Assembly: GCA_016744415.1 (NCBI GenBank) | Contig: JADGEL010000005.1 | Span: forward strand, 124,001-188,000 | Direction of reading: 5' to 3' | DNA from: Flavobacteriaceae bacterium | Lineage (GTDB): Bacteria > Bacteroidota > Bacteroidia > Flavobacteriales > Flavobacteriaceae | Length of the DNA: 64,000 nucleotides | Shown here: positions 43,879 through 51,985 of the stretch, piece after piece | Layout: every line of letters begins with the position of its first letter | Numbering within the stretch: the first letter of the stretch is position 1 | Notes under the pieces: model-generated | The model's input: the letters and a program-made list of their open reading frames with translations, nothing else | Database searches by the model: none | Told to the model about the DNA's origin: nothing | Made by a program: the position numbers and the translations under genes

Positions 43879-45083
43879 TACTCTTTTCCGTCTACGTAGT
43901 CTTGCAAATAAGAAAAACGATCAGTCAACTTTCCCTCTCTTGTCATTTGTGCTCTATGTAAGATACCACTTTCATCATTGTTAAAAAAAGATGGCATCAC
44001 ATACTCAGCAAACATATTTCCAAAACCAATTGATGCATCTTGTGGTAACTCACAAGGTAAATTATCTACAGCCATTACAGCAATAACACCATCTTTGGTA
44101 TAATCATCTTCTTTTTCAGTCACTGGGTTGTATCCATAAATAGGGTCTGCAATAGTAGAAGGTTTTATGGTACATGCAATTGGCCCATCAATATCACAAC
44201 TGATATCTGCCACCACTTTTATTTTAAACTTTGGCGATCTTATATTTTCTCTTGAAAAAAGAAACGGAGAGCCTTCTTTAAAAAAATGACCCGAAATATA
44301 TAAATCAGACACTTCAGCAAAACGTTTAAAATTACATTTATATTCTTGCGGATTATTATAAAAATCGTTGTTATTTAAAACTTGTCCATCCAATCTTTTA
44401 TTATAATCTAATACATTCAATTGCACATAAACTGGTTCGTCAAATTTCTTAGAAATATAATCTTCAACACCTACTTCTTTAATATGCATTGCATCTAACA
44501 TTTCTTTAGCACCATTACTTACACGACCTTTACCAGTCAACACAATTTTGATAGCTGACAACTCAATATTATTTAATCTATCAATCAACTCTTGTTGATT
44601 TTTCAACTGTTCTGCTTTTGGCAATTCAAAACTTTTTACTTTTAAACCATACGTTCTTATCCCGTTATACGCACCTACTATTCCAGCATATTTACCAAAT
44701 GCCACTACTCTATTTTCTGATGAATTAGTTAAAACTTCATGGTCAAACATCTCAATATTCTTTTCTAAAAAAGCATTGAGTAAATCACGATTATAGGATT
44801 GTTTTTTGATAGTATGCGAAAAGAAAAAGTATTTTTTATTTAGAATCAAATTTTCAATCGGCACTTCCTTAACTCCTAATAAAACATCACAATCAGAAAC
44901 ATCATCTACAACAGCAATACCTAAATTTCTATATTCATCATCTTTAAAAGCACGAACATCCGAAGATTCAACTTTAATAATTAAATCTGGGTACACGTTT
45001 AATAATTCTCTACACTTATTAGGAGAAAATATAACTCGTTTATCTGGCGGATTTTTTCGTTCTCTTATGATGCCTATTTTCAT
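43878..45083 (-). CDS. NAD(P)-dependent oxidoreductase, alanine/saccharopine dehydrogenase-like
   Basis: 401 residues starting MKIGIIRERKNPPDKRV, the N-terminal signature of the AlaDH/PNT and saccharopine-dehydrogenase fold (KxPxDxRV). DVLLGVKEVP and FFFSHTIKKQ follow. The nucleotide domain has KIVLTGKGRVSNGAKEMLDA in place of the usual GxGxxG, and then VVADISCDIDGPIACTIKPS. An in-frame TTG start at 45140 falls on the -33 box, so the ATG at 45083 is used. Substrate cannot be fixed: lysine/saccharopine-type chemistry is the best guess. Confidence 0.85.
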   Translation of the reverse strand: MKIGIIRERKNPPDKRVIFSPNKCRELLNVYPDLIIKVESSDVRAFKDDEYRNLGIAVVDDVSDCDVLLGVKEVPIENLILNKKYFFFSHTIKKQSYNRDLLNAFLEKNIEMFDHEVLTNSSENRVVAFGKYAGIVGAYNGIRTYGLKVKSFELPKAEQLKNQQELIDRLNNIELSAIKIVLTGKGRVSNGAKEMLDAMHIKEVGVEDYISKKFDEPVYVQLNVLDYNKRLDGQVLNNNDFYNNPQEYKCNFKRFAEVSDLYISGHFFKEGSPFLFSRENIRSPKFKIKVVADISCDIDGPIACTIKPSTIADPIYGYNPVTEKEDDYTKDGVIAVMAVDNLPCELPQDASIGFGNMFAEYVMPSFFNNDESGILHRAQMTREGKLTDRFSYLQDYVDGKE

Positions 45084-45109
45084 GAAATAATTTTTTATTT
45101 GAAGGGTGT

Positions 45110-45140
45110 CAAAGGTATTTGAATTTATAGGATTATACAA
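45110..45140 (-). promoter_or_regulatory. Promoter of the oxidoreductase-DUF3820 operon
   Basis: On the minus strand TTG (45140-45138), 20-nt spacer, TACCTTTG (45117-45110), 26 nt before the ATG at 45083. Good match to consensus. Confidence 0.65.
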
Positions 45141-45204
45141 GTGATGATTTTAGCTAGATTTTTCATAAATTCGCAAACTGATTTATAAAGATCTTTGAAA
45201 CATT

Positions 45205-45598
45205 GGGGATGACTTGGTTTTGACTGCAAGGTCGATTAAACTGTAAGCATGTCGAGCATTGGAATAGCACTCGTAAAAATCATTCCAACATTTTAAACGG
45301 CGAGAATAACTACGCTTTAGCTGCATAATCCGAATTATAGTAGGATTAGCCTAGTCTGACAAGGTCAGAAAGCTTTATGTCTCTCGAAAGCCTTGGTTAA
45401 CGGCGTTCGAATTTTTGGCATCGTAAAAGTTGACATAGGAATAAAAAGGTCATGATTTTGTTCCGAAACTAAAATGAATAAGTTTTAAGTGGGCGGTTTT
45501 TGGTCAGCTTATTATCGAAAACTAATCAAAAACTATATATGTAGAAAGCACTTTGGTCGCTTGTTTGGACGCGGGTTCGAGTCCCGCCATCTCCACCA
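45205..45598 (+). ncRNA. ssrA: tmRNA (SsrA), tag GENNYALAA
   Basis: Trans-translation RNA that rescues stalled ribosomes. The 5' end GGGGATGACTTGGTTTTGAC pairs with the 3' acceptor CATCTCCACCA, and the T-arm GCGGGTTCGAGTCCCGC precedes it, giving a tRNA-Ala-like domain with encoded CCA. The tag frame is at 45299-45328: GGC GAG AAT AAC TAC GCT TTA GCT GCA TAA, i.e. GENNYALAA, as expected for Flavobacteriia. GATCTTTG at 45189-45196 is a one-mismatch -7 box. Confidence 0.97.
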
Positions 45599-45600
45599 AC

Positions 45601-45645
45601 AAAACTCAACTCATTATATTTTAGTGAGTTGAGTTTTATTTCTTA
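45601..45645 (+). terminator. Intrinsic terminator of the tmRNA
   Basis: AAAACTCAACTCA (45601-45613) pairs perfectly with TGAGTTGAGTTTT (45625-45637) around an 11-nt loop and is followed by a T-rich tail. It begins 3 nt after the tmRNA CCA end. Confidence 0.9.
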
Positions 45646-45702
45646 TTTTTATACATTATTATACTCAACAATTTTGAGTGTAAAATTGCTAAACCCCTAT
45701 TA

Positions 45703-46764
45703 ATGAAAAAGACCCTAATATTATTTCTTGTCCCTTTATTTTCTATTGCACAAGTTCCTGCAAATTATTACTTATCAGCTGAAAATAATGCAGATGCAGC
45801 ACTAAAGTATGAGTTAAATCAAATTATAGACAATCATACTGTTTTTCCATATACTAGTTCTAGTACAGATACTTGGGATATTTTATCAGAAACTGATAAA
45901 GATCCTAACAATCCAGACAATATAATTCTTGTTTATTCTGGAATTTCTATTAATGCTGCTCAAGAATATAACAATACCAATGGCTGGACACGCGAACATA
46001 TTTGGGCAAAATCTAGAGGTGATTTTGGAACTGATAATGGCCCAGGAACGGATGTACATGCATTGAGACCTTTAGATGCTAACACAAACTCTACAAGAAG
46101 CAATAGAGGGTTTGACAACTGTGCTAGTTGTATTATTGTATATGATAAATGGGGGAATGATACTGGATCTTTTAGAGATGCAAATGACTTTTCTTTTGAA
46201 CCTCGCCCTGAGGTTAAGGGAGATGTAGCTCGTATGATTTTCTATATGGCGGTACGATATGAAGGCTATGATGGTTATGTTGATTTAGAATTGTCAGAAA
46301 CGATTTTACCAAGTACAGACAAAACTCCCTTTCATGGAATACTATCTACGCTTTTAGAATGGCATCGAAATGACCCTGTGGATTCTTGGGAAGAAAATAG
46401 AAATGATATTATTTATTATAATTATCAAAATAATAGAAACCCTTTTATTGATTATCCAGAATTAGCTGAGCATATTTGGGGAAATTCGATTGGGGTTACA
46501 TGGAATTCTTCTCTAAGTGTTGATGATTTTAATGAATCTTCAATTAGTTTATATCCAAATCCAACTTCAGATTTCATTACTATTTCTGGATTAACTAACG
46601 AAGTTGAAGTTGAAATATATGACCCTCTTGGAAAAAAGATTTTATTCAAAAAAATTGGTAACACTCATAATAAGATTGATGTATCTCAATTAAAACCAGG
46701 AATGTATTTATTTAAAATAAATGAATCTGATAACATAACTTTAAAAAGAGTATTAGTCATTTAG
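45703..46764 (+). CDS. Secreted endonuclease I with T9SS sorting domain
   Basis: 353 residues with signal peptide MKKTLILFLVPLFSIA (cleaved before QVP). The endonuclease I (EndA/NucM) fold carries the beta-beta-alpha metal finger GWTREHIWAKSRG with catalytic His98, then DVHALRPLDANTNSTRSNRG. A C-terminal type A T9SS domain (about 278-353: SLYPNPTSDFITISG..EIYDPLGKKI..GMYLFKI) sends it to the surface or medium. Probably degrades extracellular DNA for nutrients or biofilm turnover. Confidence 0.93.
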   Translation: MKKTLILFLVPLFSIAQVPANYYLSAENNADAALKYELNQIIDNHTVFPYTSSSTDTWDILSETDKDPNNPDNIILVYSGISINAAQEYNNTNGWTREHIWAKSRGDFGTDNGPGTDVHALRPLDANTNSTRSNRGFDNCASCIIVYDKWGNDTGSFRDANDFSFEPRPEVKGDVARMIFYMAVRYEGYDGYVDLELSETILPSTDKTPFHGILSTLLEWHRNDPVDSWEENRNDIIYYNYQNNRNPFIDYPELAEHIWGNSIGVTWNSSLSVDDFNESSISLYPNPTSDFITISGLTNEVEVEIYDPLGKKILFKKIGNTHNKIDVSQLKPGMYLFKINESDNITLKRVLVI

Positions 46765-46774
46765 AATTTATCAT

Positions 46775-46900
46775 TTAAGCTCTTACAATAGTTTTAACTG
46801 CCGAAATAAATAATGATGCTAATCCTGTAGATACAAATGCTATGGTTATCCACACAGCTACAAATGCACTTCTATCTATCATATAACTAATTGTTTTCAT
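46775..46900 (-). CDS. Very small membrane protein (41 aa)
   Basis: A 41-codon frame begins MKTISYMIDRSAFVAVWITI and continues with a single hydrophobic helix, ending in a basic tail (VKTIVRA). It is 25 nt downstream of another tiny membrane ORF and shares its N-terminal pattern (MKxI..(V/M)I(D/H)R). No family recognised. Support: start ATG, good signal-anchor composition, tandem with a similar ORF, and a perfect -7 box upstream of the pair. Confidence 0.5.
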   Translation of the reverse strand: MKTISYMIDRSAFVAVWITIAFVSTGLASLFISAVKTIVRA

Positions 46901-46925
46901 TTGATTATAATTTAAGAATTAATGC

Positions 46926-47015
46926 TTAAGAAATAAATGCGATAATTGACACCAATAATAAGACTATAAACGAAATAATTAATCTTCTGTGTATTACTAA
47001 ATTTAAAATTTTCAT
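46926..47015 (-). CDS. Very small membrane protein (29 aa)
   Basis: A 29-codon frame begins MKILNLVIHRRLIISFIVLL and ends in a hydrophobic stretch (VSIIAFIS): one transmembrane helix preceded by basic residues. It is first of the tandem pair and starts 23 nt after a TACCTTTG box on the minus strand. Possible roles are regulation of a membrane partner or a leader peptide, but nothing specific is visible. Confidence 0.45.
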   Translation of the reverse strand: MKILNLVIHRRLIISFIVLLLVSIIAFIS

Positions 47016-47038
47016 GATATTTTGTTTTAATGCTACCT

Positions 47039-47046
47039 CAAAGGTA
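47039..47046 (-). promoter_or_regulatory. -7 box upstream of the tiny membrane ORFs
   Basis: The minus strand reads TACCTTTG, a perfect TAnnTTTG, 23 nt before the ATG at 47015. The -33 region has no clear TTTG. Confidence 0.5.
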
Positions 47047-47151
47047 TTTTTAAAACATGTACTTGAACTGAATAAATAGGTGGAGTAACCAATAAAGTAA
47101 ATGAACTGTCTTTTTTTACTAGTAAAAAGAAATCTATAAATTATATAAAAT

Positions 47152-47184
47152 AAAAAAAGCCGCTCATTTTGAGCGGCTTTTTTT
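47152..47184 (-). terminator. Intrinsic (bidirectional-type) terminator
   Basis: GCCGCTCA and TGAGCGGC pair around a short loop and are flanked by A7 and T7 on both strands. It lies 14 nt beyond the stop of the 47199 lipoprotein gene on the minus strand. Confidence 0.92.
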
Positions 47185-47198
47185 ATTTTAAATGTTAC

Positions 47199-47897
47199 TT
47201 ATTTTACTTCATCAGTAAACTGAGCTGCAATTGCAGAAGTATATTTAGGTGCAATTTTAGAATAAGATTCAGGGTCAGTTAATTTAACTGAAACAACTCC
47301 AACTAATTCTTTATCATCTGCTAAATCTAAATCATAAATTACAGTTTCAAACAAATATACATCTACAACTCTAGTTGTAGTTTCTTGTGGCACATACATG
47401 CTTCCGCCTCCGTAACCATAACCATGGCCATATCCATAAACACTACCATAATAACCACCAAATCCACCGTAGCCACCATAGTAAGAAGGATAATATCCTC
47501 CTGTTGTATAGCCTCCAGTAGTAGTAGATTCTGTTTGTTGTGATTGGTCTTTTAATACTGTTAACACTACCCCATGATAGCCTGCATCAGTAATCGTTTT
47601 AATAACTTTTGCCATTTCAACTTCATCTCTAACTTGTTTGTGTTGTAATGATTTAGGAAATGCCTTATGAGCCGCTGTTGCATCTACACCTTCTGCTCTT
47701 AATTTTTCAGCTAAGTCATTTTCAAAACGTTGTTTTGTTACTGTATTTTCAGTTTTATAAACAACTAAAACCTTTTTATCTTTAAGATCATTAAAGTTAT
47801 CATTTTTCCATTTATCTGCAATTTCGAATGATGATGAGCATGCTAATAAAGTAGTTGTCAGTATTGCAAATACAACTAGTAATTTTGTGTTTTTCAT
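47199..47897 (-). CDS. Lipoprotein with Gly/Tyr-rich insert (paralogue A)
   Basis: 232 residues with lipobox LLAC (Cys20). N-terminal alpha/beta part: WKNDNFNDLKDKKVLVVYKT and AGYHGVVLTVLKDQSQQ. A Gly/Tyr-rich low-complexity segment spans about 128-170 (YGGYGGFGGYYGSVYGYGHG), then a beta-rich end (VDVYLFETVIYDLDLADDKE). It resembles the neighbouring gene product in layout (W...D, KVLVVYKTE/KVLIINKS, helices, then DLxDP near the end), so the two are diverged paralogues. No named function. Confidence 0.75.
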   Translation of the reverse strand: MKNTKLLVVFAILTTTLLACSSSFEIADKWKNDNFNDLKDKKVLVVYKTENTVTKQRFENDLAEKLRAEGVDATAAHKAFPKSLQHKQVRDEVEMAKVIKTITDAGYHGVVLTVLKDQSQQTESTTTGGYTTGGYYPSYYGGYGGFGGYYGSVYGYGHGYGYGGGSMYVPQETTTRVVDVYLFETVIYDLDLADDKELVGVVSVKLTDPESYSKIAPKYTSAIAAQFTDEVK

Positions 47898-47924
47898 GTT
47901 TAATTTAATTTAATTGTTAATTTA

Positions 47925-48614
47925 TTATTTTAATTGTTTTGCCACTAATTCGGCATATTTTTCTAATGTGCCCATTATATCTTCTGGGTCTGTAATATCA
48001 ATTGCAACTGAACCAAGTAATTTTTCTTGCCCTGGTTTTATATGATAGGTTACGGTTTCTAATTCAAAAACTTCTGAATAATTATCAGTAGTTTCTTCTA
48101 AACCATCTGGCCCTGGCGTTCTGTTTGGAACATCCGTATCGTTAAGATACACTCCAAAAGTTAAAGGATATTTTCCATAAGATGAAGTGTCATAAAATTC
48201 ATCTGTTTCACTTTTTTGCTTATCTTCATCAGTAATACGTGTATTAGCTGACATTTCTTTTGAAGGGTTCTTTAACTTCGTAATCATTACAGCTTCATAA
48301 CCTGCATCTAGAAATTGCTGCAAAACCTTAGCTAACTCTTCTTCTGTTCTATTAGCATTTACGCTTAAATATGGAAAAGCAACAAAAGACTCAACAGCAT
48401 CAACTCCTTTTACTTTTAATGCATTTGCTATTTCGCGTTCGCCTCGTTGTCTTATTCCTTCTCTTTTAGACTTGTTTATTATTAGTACTTTTTCAGTTTT
48501 AATTACACCAATATTGTCATCTTGCCAAGATTTTTTAAGCTTAACATTTGATCCGCAACCAATCATCAATAAAAGTGAAAACGTAAAAAGTAGTGTTTGT
48601 ATTAGTTTGTTCAT
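47925..48614 (-). CDS. Lipoprotein (paralogue B)
   Basis: 229 residues starting MNKLIQTLLFTFSLLLMIGC with the lipid-acceptor Cys20. It aligns in layout with the next gene product: LKKSWQDDNIGVIKTEKVLI at the start, EAVMITKLKNPSKEM in the middle, VTYHIKPGQEKLLGSVAIDI at the end. It lacks the Gly/Tyr-rich insert. The frame extends upstream to a TTG at 48644 that overlaps the TAATTTTG promoter box, so the ATG at 48614 is preferred. The two genes are 27 nt apart. Confidence 0.75.
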   Translation of the reverse strand: MNKLIQTLLFTFSLLLMIGCGSNVKLKKSWQDDNIGVIKTEKVLIINKSKREGIRQRGEREIANALKVKGVDAVESFVAFPYLSVNANRTEEELAKVLQQFLDAGYEAVMITKLKNPSKEMSANTRITDEDKQKSETDEFYDTSSYGKYPLTFGVYLNDTDVPNRTPGPDGLEETTDNYSEVFELETVTYHIKPGQEKLLGSVAIDITDPEDIMGTLEKYAELVAKQLK

Positions 48615-48641
48615 GAATTCTTTTGGTTTTTTCAGTAAATA

Positions 48642-48649
48642 CAAAATTA
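48642..48649 (-). promoter_or_regulatory. -7 box of the lipoprotein pair
   Basis: The minus strand reads TAATTTTG (TAnnTTTG), 27 nt before the ATG at 48614; it decides that start. Confidence 0.5.
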
Positions 48650-48696
48650 CTTTAAAAATTAATTAAATCTATTAATTTTATGATAAAAAAAAAACA

Positions 48697-49458
48697 TTAT
48701 GAATTCATCCAGTTTTTAAATGCAGTTGCTTTTGCTTTACTCACAACAATACGCTCTTTAAATATTGGTTTTGTATTGATAACTAACTTGCCATTAAAAT
48801 AAAATTTAATGTTTTCAACTGCTTTTTTTTGAAGAATAATTTGTCGGTTAACTCTATAAAAATATTTCGGATTTAATTCAGCTTCAACATCTTCTAGTTT
48901 ACTATCAATTGTATACATTTTATTATCAAATGTTATTGCCTTAATTATTCCTGTATCAATATATAGTATAGCAATATTTTCAGTCAATATTGGTTTTAAC
49001 TCATCATGCGTGCGTACTAAATAGGTGGTTTTAAATTGTTCGCTTTGTATTTTTAACAATGTGAGTATTCCTTCAATCTGATTATTTGAAACCTCAACTG
49101 GCTTTTTTTGATTTTTAAACTTTGTCAACGCTTCTGACAATTCTTCCTCATCAATTGGTTTTAGCAAATAATCAATACTATTAACTTTAAAAGCTCTAAC
49201 TGCATATTGATCAAAGGCTGTTGTAAAAATAACAGGAATATCGATTGCAACTTGATCAAAAATTTCAAAAGAAATTCCATCTGCCAAATGAATATCCATC
49301 AACACTAAATCGGCATCAATAGATTTAGAAAAATAATTTATAGCTGATTTTACAGAATCTAACACAGTTACAACCTCAATTGAGGTGTCAATTTCCTTCA
49401 GCAAATAAGTAAGATTTTCACTTGCCGCTATTTCATCTTCTACAATAATTACTTTCAT
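48697..49458 (-). CDS. LytTR family response regulator
   Basis: 253 residues. Receiver domain (1-118) with acidic pair ED (7-8), phospho-acceptor Asp55 in LVLMDIHLAD, Thr in VIFTTAFDQYAVRAF and Lys in DYLLKPID. LytTR DNA-binding domain (about 145-250) with YFYRVNRQIILQKKAVENIK, the conserved recognition strand. LytTR proteins bind direct repeats about two helical turns apart. Encoded 24 nt downstream of its sensor kinase. Confidence 0.95.
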   Translation of the reverse strand: MKVIIVEDEIAASENLTYLLKEIDTSIEVVTVLDSVKSAINYFSKSIDADLVLMDIHLADGISFEIFDQVAIDIPVIFTTAFDQYAVRAFKVNSIDYLLKPIDEEELSEALTKFKNQKKPVEVSNNQIEGILTLLKIQSEQFKTTYLVRTHDELKPILTENIAILYIDTGIIKAITFDNKMYTIDSKLEDVEAELNPKYFYRVNRQIILQKKAVENIKFYFNGKLVINTKPIFKERIVVSKAKATAFKNWMNS

Positions 49459-49482
49459 TTAATTAAGAGTTTGTCTATTTAT

Positions 49483-50511
49483 TTATTCCTTTAATAAAAA
49501 TTTGACTTTAAAAATTCCATCAGTATCACTTACCTCAATTTTACGCTCTTTTAATAACAAACATCGTTTGTTTAAGTTAGATAACCCATTTCCGGTACTA
49601 TCTACAAAAGTAGCTCTCAGCCTAATTTTATTTTCAACACAAAGATAATCATTATCAAAATATACTTTTATTGTTAAGGGATTTGACTCTGAAATTTCAT
49701 TATGTTTTACCGCATTCTCCACCAAAAGCTGCAAAGCTAACGGAGGTACTTTTTCATCATATAAATCACGATCGAGGTCAATTTCAATTTCAAAACGATT
49801 GCGATAACGAGTTCTAATTAAAAATATATAGCTATCTAAAAACTTCAACTCTTCTTTTAAAGTTACCAAATTTCGATCGCTACTTTGCAAAATATAGCGA
49901 TACATAAAAGATAATTTATTCACAAACATAGTGGCCTTCTTGTTTTCTCTAATCAATGAGTTTAAAGAGTTTAAGGAATTAAATAAAAAATGTGGTTTGA
50001 TTTGATTTTTCAATGCTACCAATTCATTTTCAAGATTTTTTTGTTTCAATTTTTCATTTTCAATTACTTGCTGTTGATTAACAATTTGATATCTTAAAAA
50101 ACCTGCAACAAAAAACAGAATAATAAAAACAACAGTATAGCCAAAATAAAAACGGTTTTTTTCTCCTTGAGGTAAAGCCATTTCGATAATGTAAGAATAT
50201 GCAACAAAGAGAAGTTGAATAACAATCACTGCAATAATAAAGTTAATTACAATGGTTAAAATAGTTCTTATACTTATTGATAAATTGTAGTATTTATATT
50301 TCCAATTAGTATTGAATTGTAATACTAACCAAGAAAATAAAAACGTAAAAAAACCACGTACTAAAATATCTTCATTTGTAATTGGAGTGAAGGAACTATT
50401 TAGAATACTCGTTCCAAAAAACAAAGACATCGCTCTTCTAAATATTGCCAATAAGGTTACAAGAATTGCAACACTTAAAATTACTGGTTGCTTTACTGGT
50501 ATAAATCTCAT
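49483..50511 (-). CDS. LytS/YehU-type sensor histidine kinase
   Basis: 342 residues starting MRFIPVKQPVILSVAILVTL. Four hydrophobic helices in the first 150 residues, a coiled-coil (QVIENEKLKQKNLENELVAL), then the His_kinase block with phospho-acceptor His in LKNQIKPHFLFNSLNSLNSL and a HATPase domain (LQLLVENAVKHNE, GNGLSNLNKR). A longer frame starts at a TTG (50556) inside the promoter box, so the ATG at 50511 is used. Partner of the LytTR regulator just downstream. Confidence 0.93.
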   Translation of the reverse strand: MRFIPVKQPVILSVAILVTLLAIFRRAMSLFFGTSILNSSFTPITNEDILVRGFFTFLFSWLVLQFNTNWKYKYYNLSISIRTILTIVINFIIAVIVIQLLFVAYSYIIEMALPQGEKNRFYFGYTVVFIILFFVAGFLRYQIVNQQQVIENEKLKQKNLENELVALKNQIKPHFLFNSLNSLNSLIRENKKATMFVNKLSFMYRYILQSSDRNLVTLKEELKFLDSYIFLIRTRYRNRFEIEIDLDRDLYDEKVPPLALQLLVENAVKHNEISESNPLTIKVYFDNDYLCVENKIRLRATFVDSTGNGLSNLNKRCLLLKERKIEVSDTDGIFKVKFLLKE

Positions 50512-50553
50512 ATCAATAAATTTATAATAATTTTTTATTTTTTGGATTGAAAA

Positions 50554-50561
50554 CAAATCTA
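50554..50561 (-). promoter_or_regulatory. -7 box of the LytS-LytTR operon
   Basis: The minus strand reads TAGATTTG (TAnnTTTG), 42 nt before the ATG at 50511. No clear -33 element. Confidence 0.5.
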
Positions 50562-50630
50562 CATTATTTTAATTGAGTAATACTCTATACCTATTTTAAA
50601 AATCTAATATAAAGTAGTGCTTTAACAAAA

Positions 50631-50654
50631 CAGTCGAAACCCACGTCTCGACTG
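50631..50654. other. Short hairpin before a tiny ORF
   Basis: CAGTCGA (50631-50637) pairs with TCGACTG (50648-50654) across a 10-nt loop, 28 nt before the 19-codon ORF at 50683. No T-run, so not a standard terminator. Confidence 0.4.
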
Positions 50655-50682
50655 CTTCTAAAAAACTAACTAAACTATTATT

Positions 50683-50742
50683 ATGAAAAACTTTGAAAAC
50701 ACCTACCGGTTAACTACTCCGATTGTCTTGCTTTACTTTTAA
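50683..50742 (+). CDS. Possible 19-codon leader peptide or truncated gene start
   Basis: ATG opens MKNFENTYRLTTPIVLLYF and stops at TAA. The A-rich, TA-rich sequence before it (AAACTAACTAAACTATTATT) resembles a genuine Bacteroidetes translation start region. It may be a leader peptide or the abandoned start of a lost gene. Weak support. Confidence 0.25.
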   Translation: MKNFENTYRLTTPIVLLYF

Positions 50743-50790
50743 ACTCTATTCAAATATATGTTGGTTGTTCTGTATAAAATGTTGTTATTT

Positions 50791-50844
50791 AAGTGAAGTG
50801 ACTAATTTTATGAGTGAAATGATATAATAGTAAAGTGAAGTAAT
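50791..50844 (+). repeat. Three direct repeats with exact 21-bp spacing
   Basis: AAGTGAAGTGAC (50791), GAGTGAAATGAT (50812) and AAGTGAAGTAAT (50833) share the core AGTGAA at 50792, 50813 and 50834. Starts are 21 bp apart, i.e. two helical turns, the geometry used by LytTR-type regulators. They lie between the LytS/LytTR operon and a GT4 gene. Confidence 0.6.
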
Positions 50845-50854
50845 TTCAAATAAA

Positions 50855-50892
50855 AACAATCTCAGTAAATTGCTTATATATTAGAGATTGTT
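50855..50892. repeat. 9-bp inverted repeat upstream of the GT4 gene
   Basis: AACAATCTC (50855-50863) and GAGATTGTT (50884-50892) are exact complements separated by 20 nt. They end 22 nt before the proposed TTG start at 50915; the right arm contains the more distal in-frame TTG (50888), making that start less likely. Confidence 0.5.
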
Positions 50893-50914
50893 AACTTGCA
50901 CAAAAATCTTTTTT

Positions 50915-51985
50915 TTGAGAAGAATAGTAGTTTCCGTAACAAATGATTTGGTCACAGACCAACGTGTATATAAAGTTTGCAAGTCCTTGCAAAAAATTGG
51001 GTTTGATATACTATTAATTGGAAGGCAATTAAAAAACAGTCCGTCAATTAACAGACCTTATAAAACGTATAGAATGCGATTGCTTTTTAATAAAGGAATC
51101 CTGTTTTATGCCGAGTACAACATTCGTTTATTTATCAAATTACTTTTTACAAAAAAGGATATTTTACTATCAAATGACTTAGATTCACTCCTTCCTAATT
51201 ATATGATTAGCCGTCTTCAAAAAAAGAAATTGGTTTATGATAGCCATGAGCTGTTTTCTGAACTACCCTCTGTACAAGGAAGGTTTTCACAAAATATTTG
51301 GAGGTATTTAGAAAAACGATTACTCCCAAAAATAAAATATTTCTTTACGGTTTCTGATTCAATAGCCGAATGGTATTTTAAAGCATATGGCACAAAACCC
51401 TTAGTTTTAAAAAACCTTCCTGAATACAAAAATATTTTTAAGAGTGAATCTGAAGATAAATACATTCTTTATCAAGGAGCATTAAATGATGGTAGAGGTT
51501 TAATTCCCTTAATTGAAGCTATGCAAAAAATTGATATTACATTAATCATTGCTGGAGATGGCCCGTATAAATCAAAGATTGAAAGCGAAATTATTAAATG
51601 TAATGTAACAGACAAAGTTAAACTCATCGGAAAAATATATCCAGACAAACTAGTTAAGATTACACAAGAAGCAACTTTAGGTATTAGTTTAGAAGAAGAT
51701 TTTGGATTGAGTTATCGCTACTCTCTTCCAAATAAATTATTTGACTATATACAAGCTAAAACCCCTATTGTAGCTACCTATTTACCTGAAATAAAAAAAA
51801 TTGTAACTACTTACAAAATTGGAGAAATTATTGAAACACACTCGCCAGAATCAATTTCGAGCACTATAAATAAAGTCTTAGAGAATGGGAAAAACCATTA
51901 TCAACAAAATTTAGAGAAAGCCTCAAAAGAATTGATTTGGGAAAATCAAGAAGCCATTTTATTAACTGTTTTTAGAAACATCTAA
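50915..51985 (+). CDS. Glycosyltransferase family 4
   Basis: 356 residues beginning MRRIVVSVTNDLVTDQRVYK from a TTG codon. GT-B fold: N-terminal domain with SNDLDSLLPNYM and LVYDSHELFSELP; C-terminal domain with ILYQGALNDGRGLIPLIEAM, VKLIGKIYPDKL and LGISLEEDFGLSYRYSLPNK, then a YIQAKTPIV segment. The SNDLD..YDSHE pattern is typical of GT4 enzymes acting on lipid-linked or cell-surface glycans in Flavobacteriia. Acceptor unknown. It converges with and overlaps the GT2 gene by 24 nt. Confidence 0.88.
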   Translation: MRRIVVSVTNDLVTDQRVYKVCKSLQKIGFDILLIGRQLKNSPSINRPYKTYRMRLLFNKGILFYAEYNIRLFIKLLFTKKDILLSNDLDSLLPNYMISRLQKKKLVYDSHELFSELPSVQGRFSQNIWRYLEKRLLPKIKYFFTVSDSIAEWYFKAYGTKPLVLKNLPEYKNIFKSESEDKYILYQGALNDGRGLIPLIEAMQKIDITLIIAGDGPYKSKIESEIIKCNVTDKVKLIGKIYPDKLVKITQEATLGISLEEDFGLSYRYSLPNKLFDYIQAKTPIVATYLPEIKKIVTTYKIGEIIETHSPESISSTINKVLENGKNHYQQNLEKASKELIWENQEAILLTVFRNI

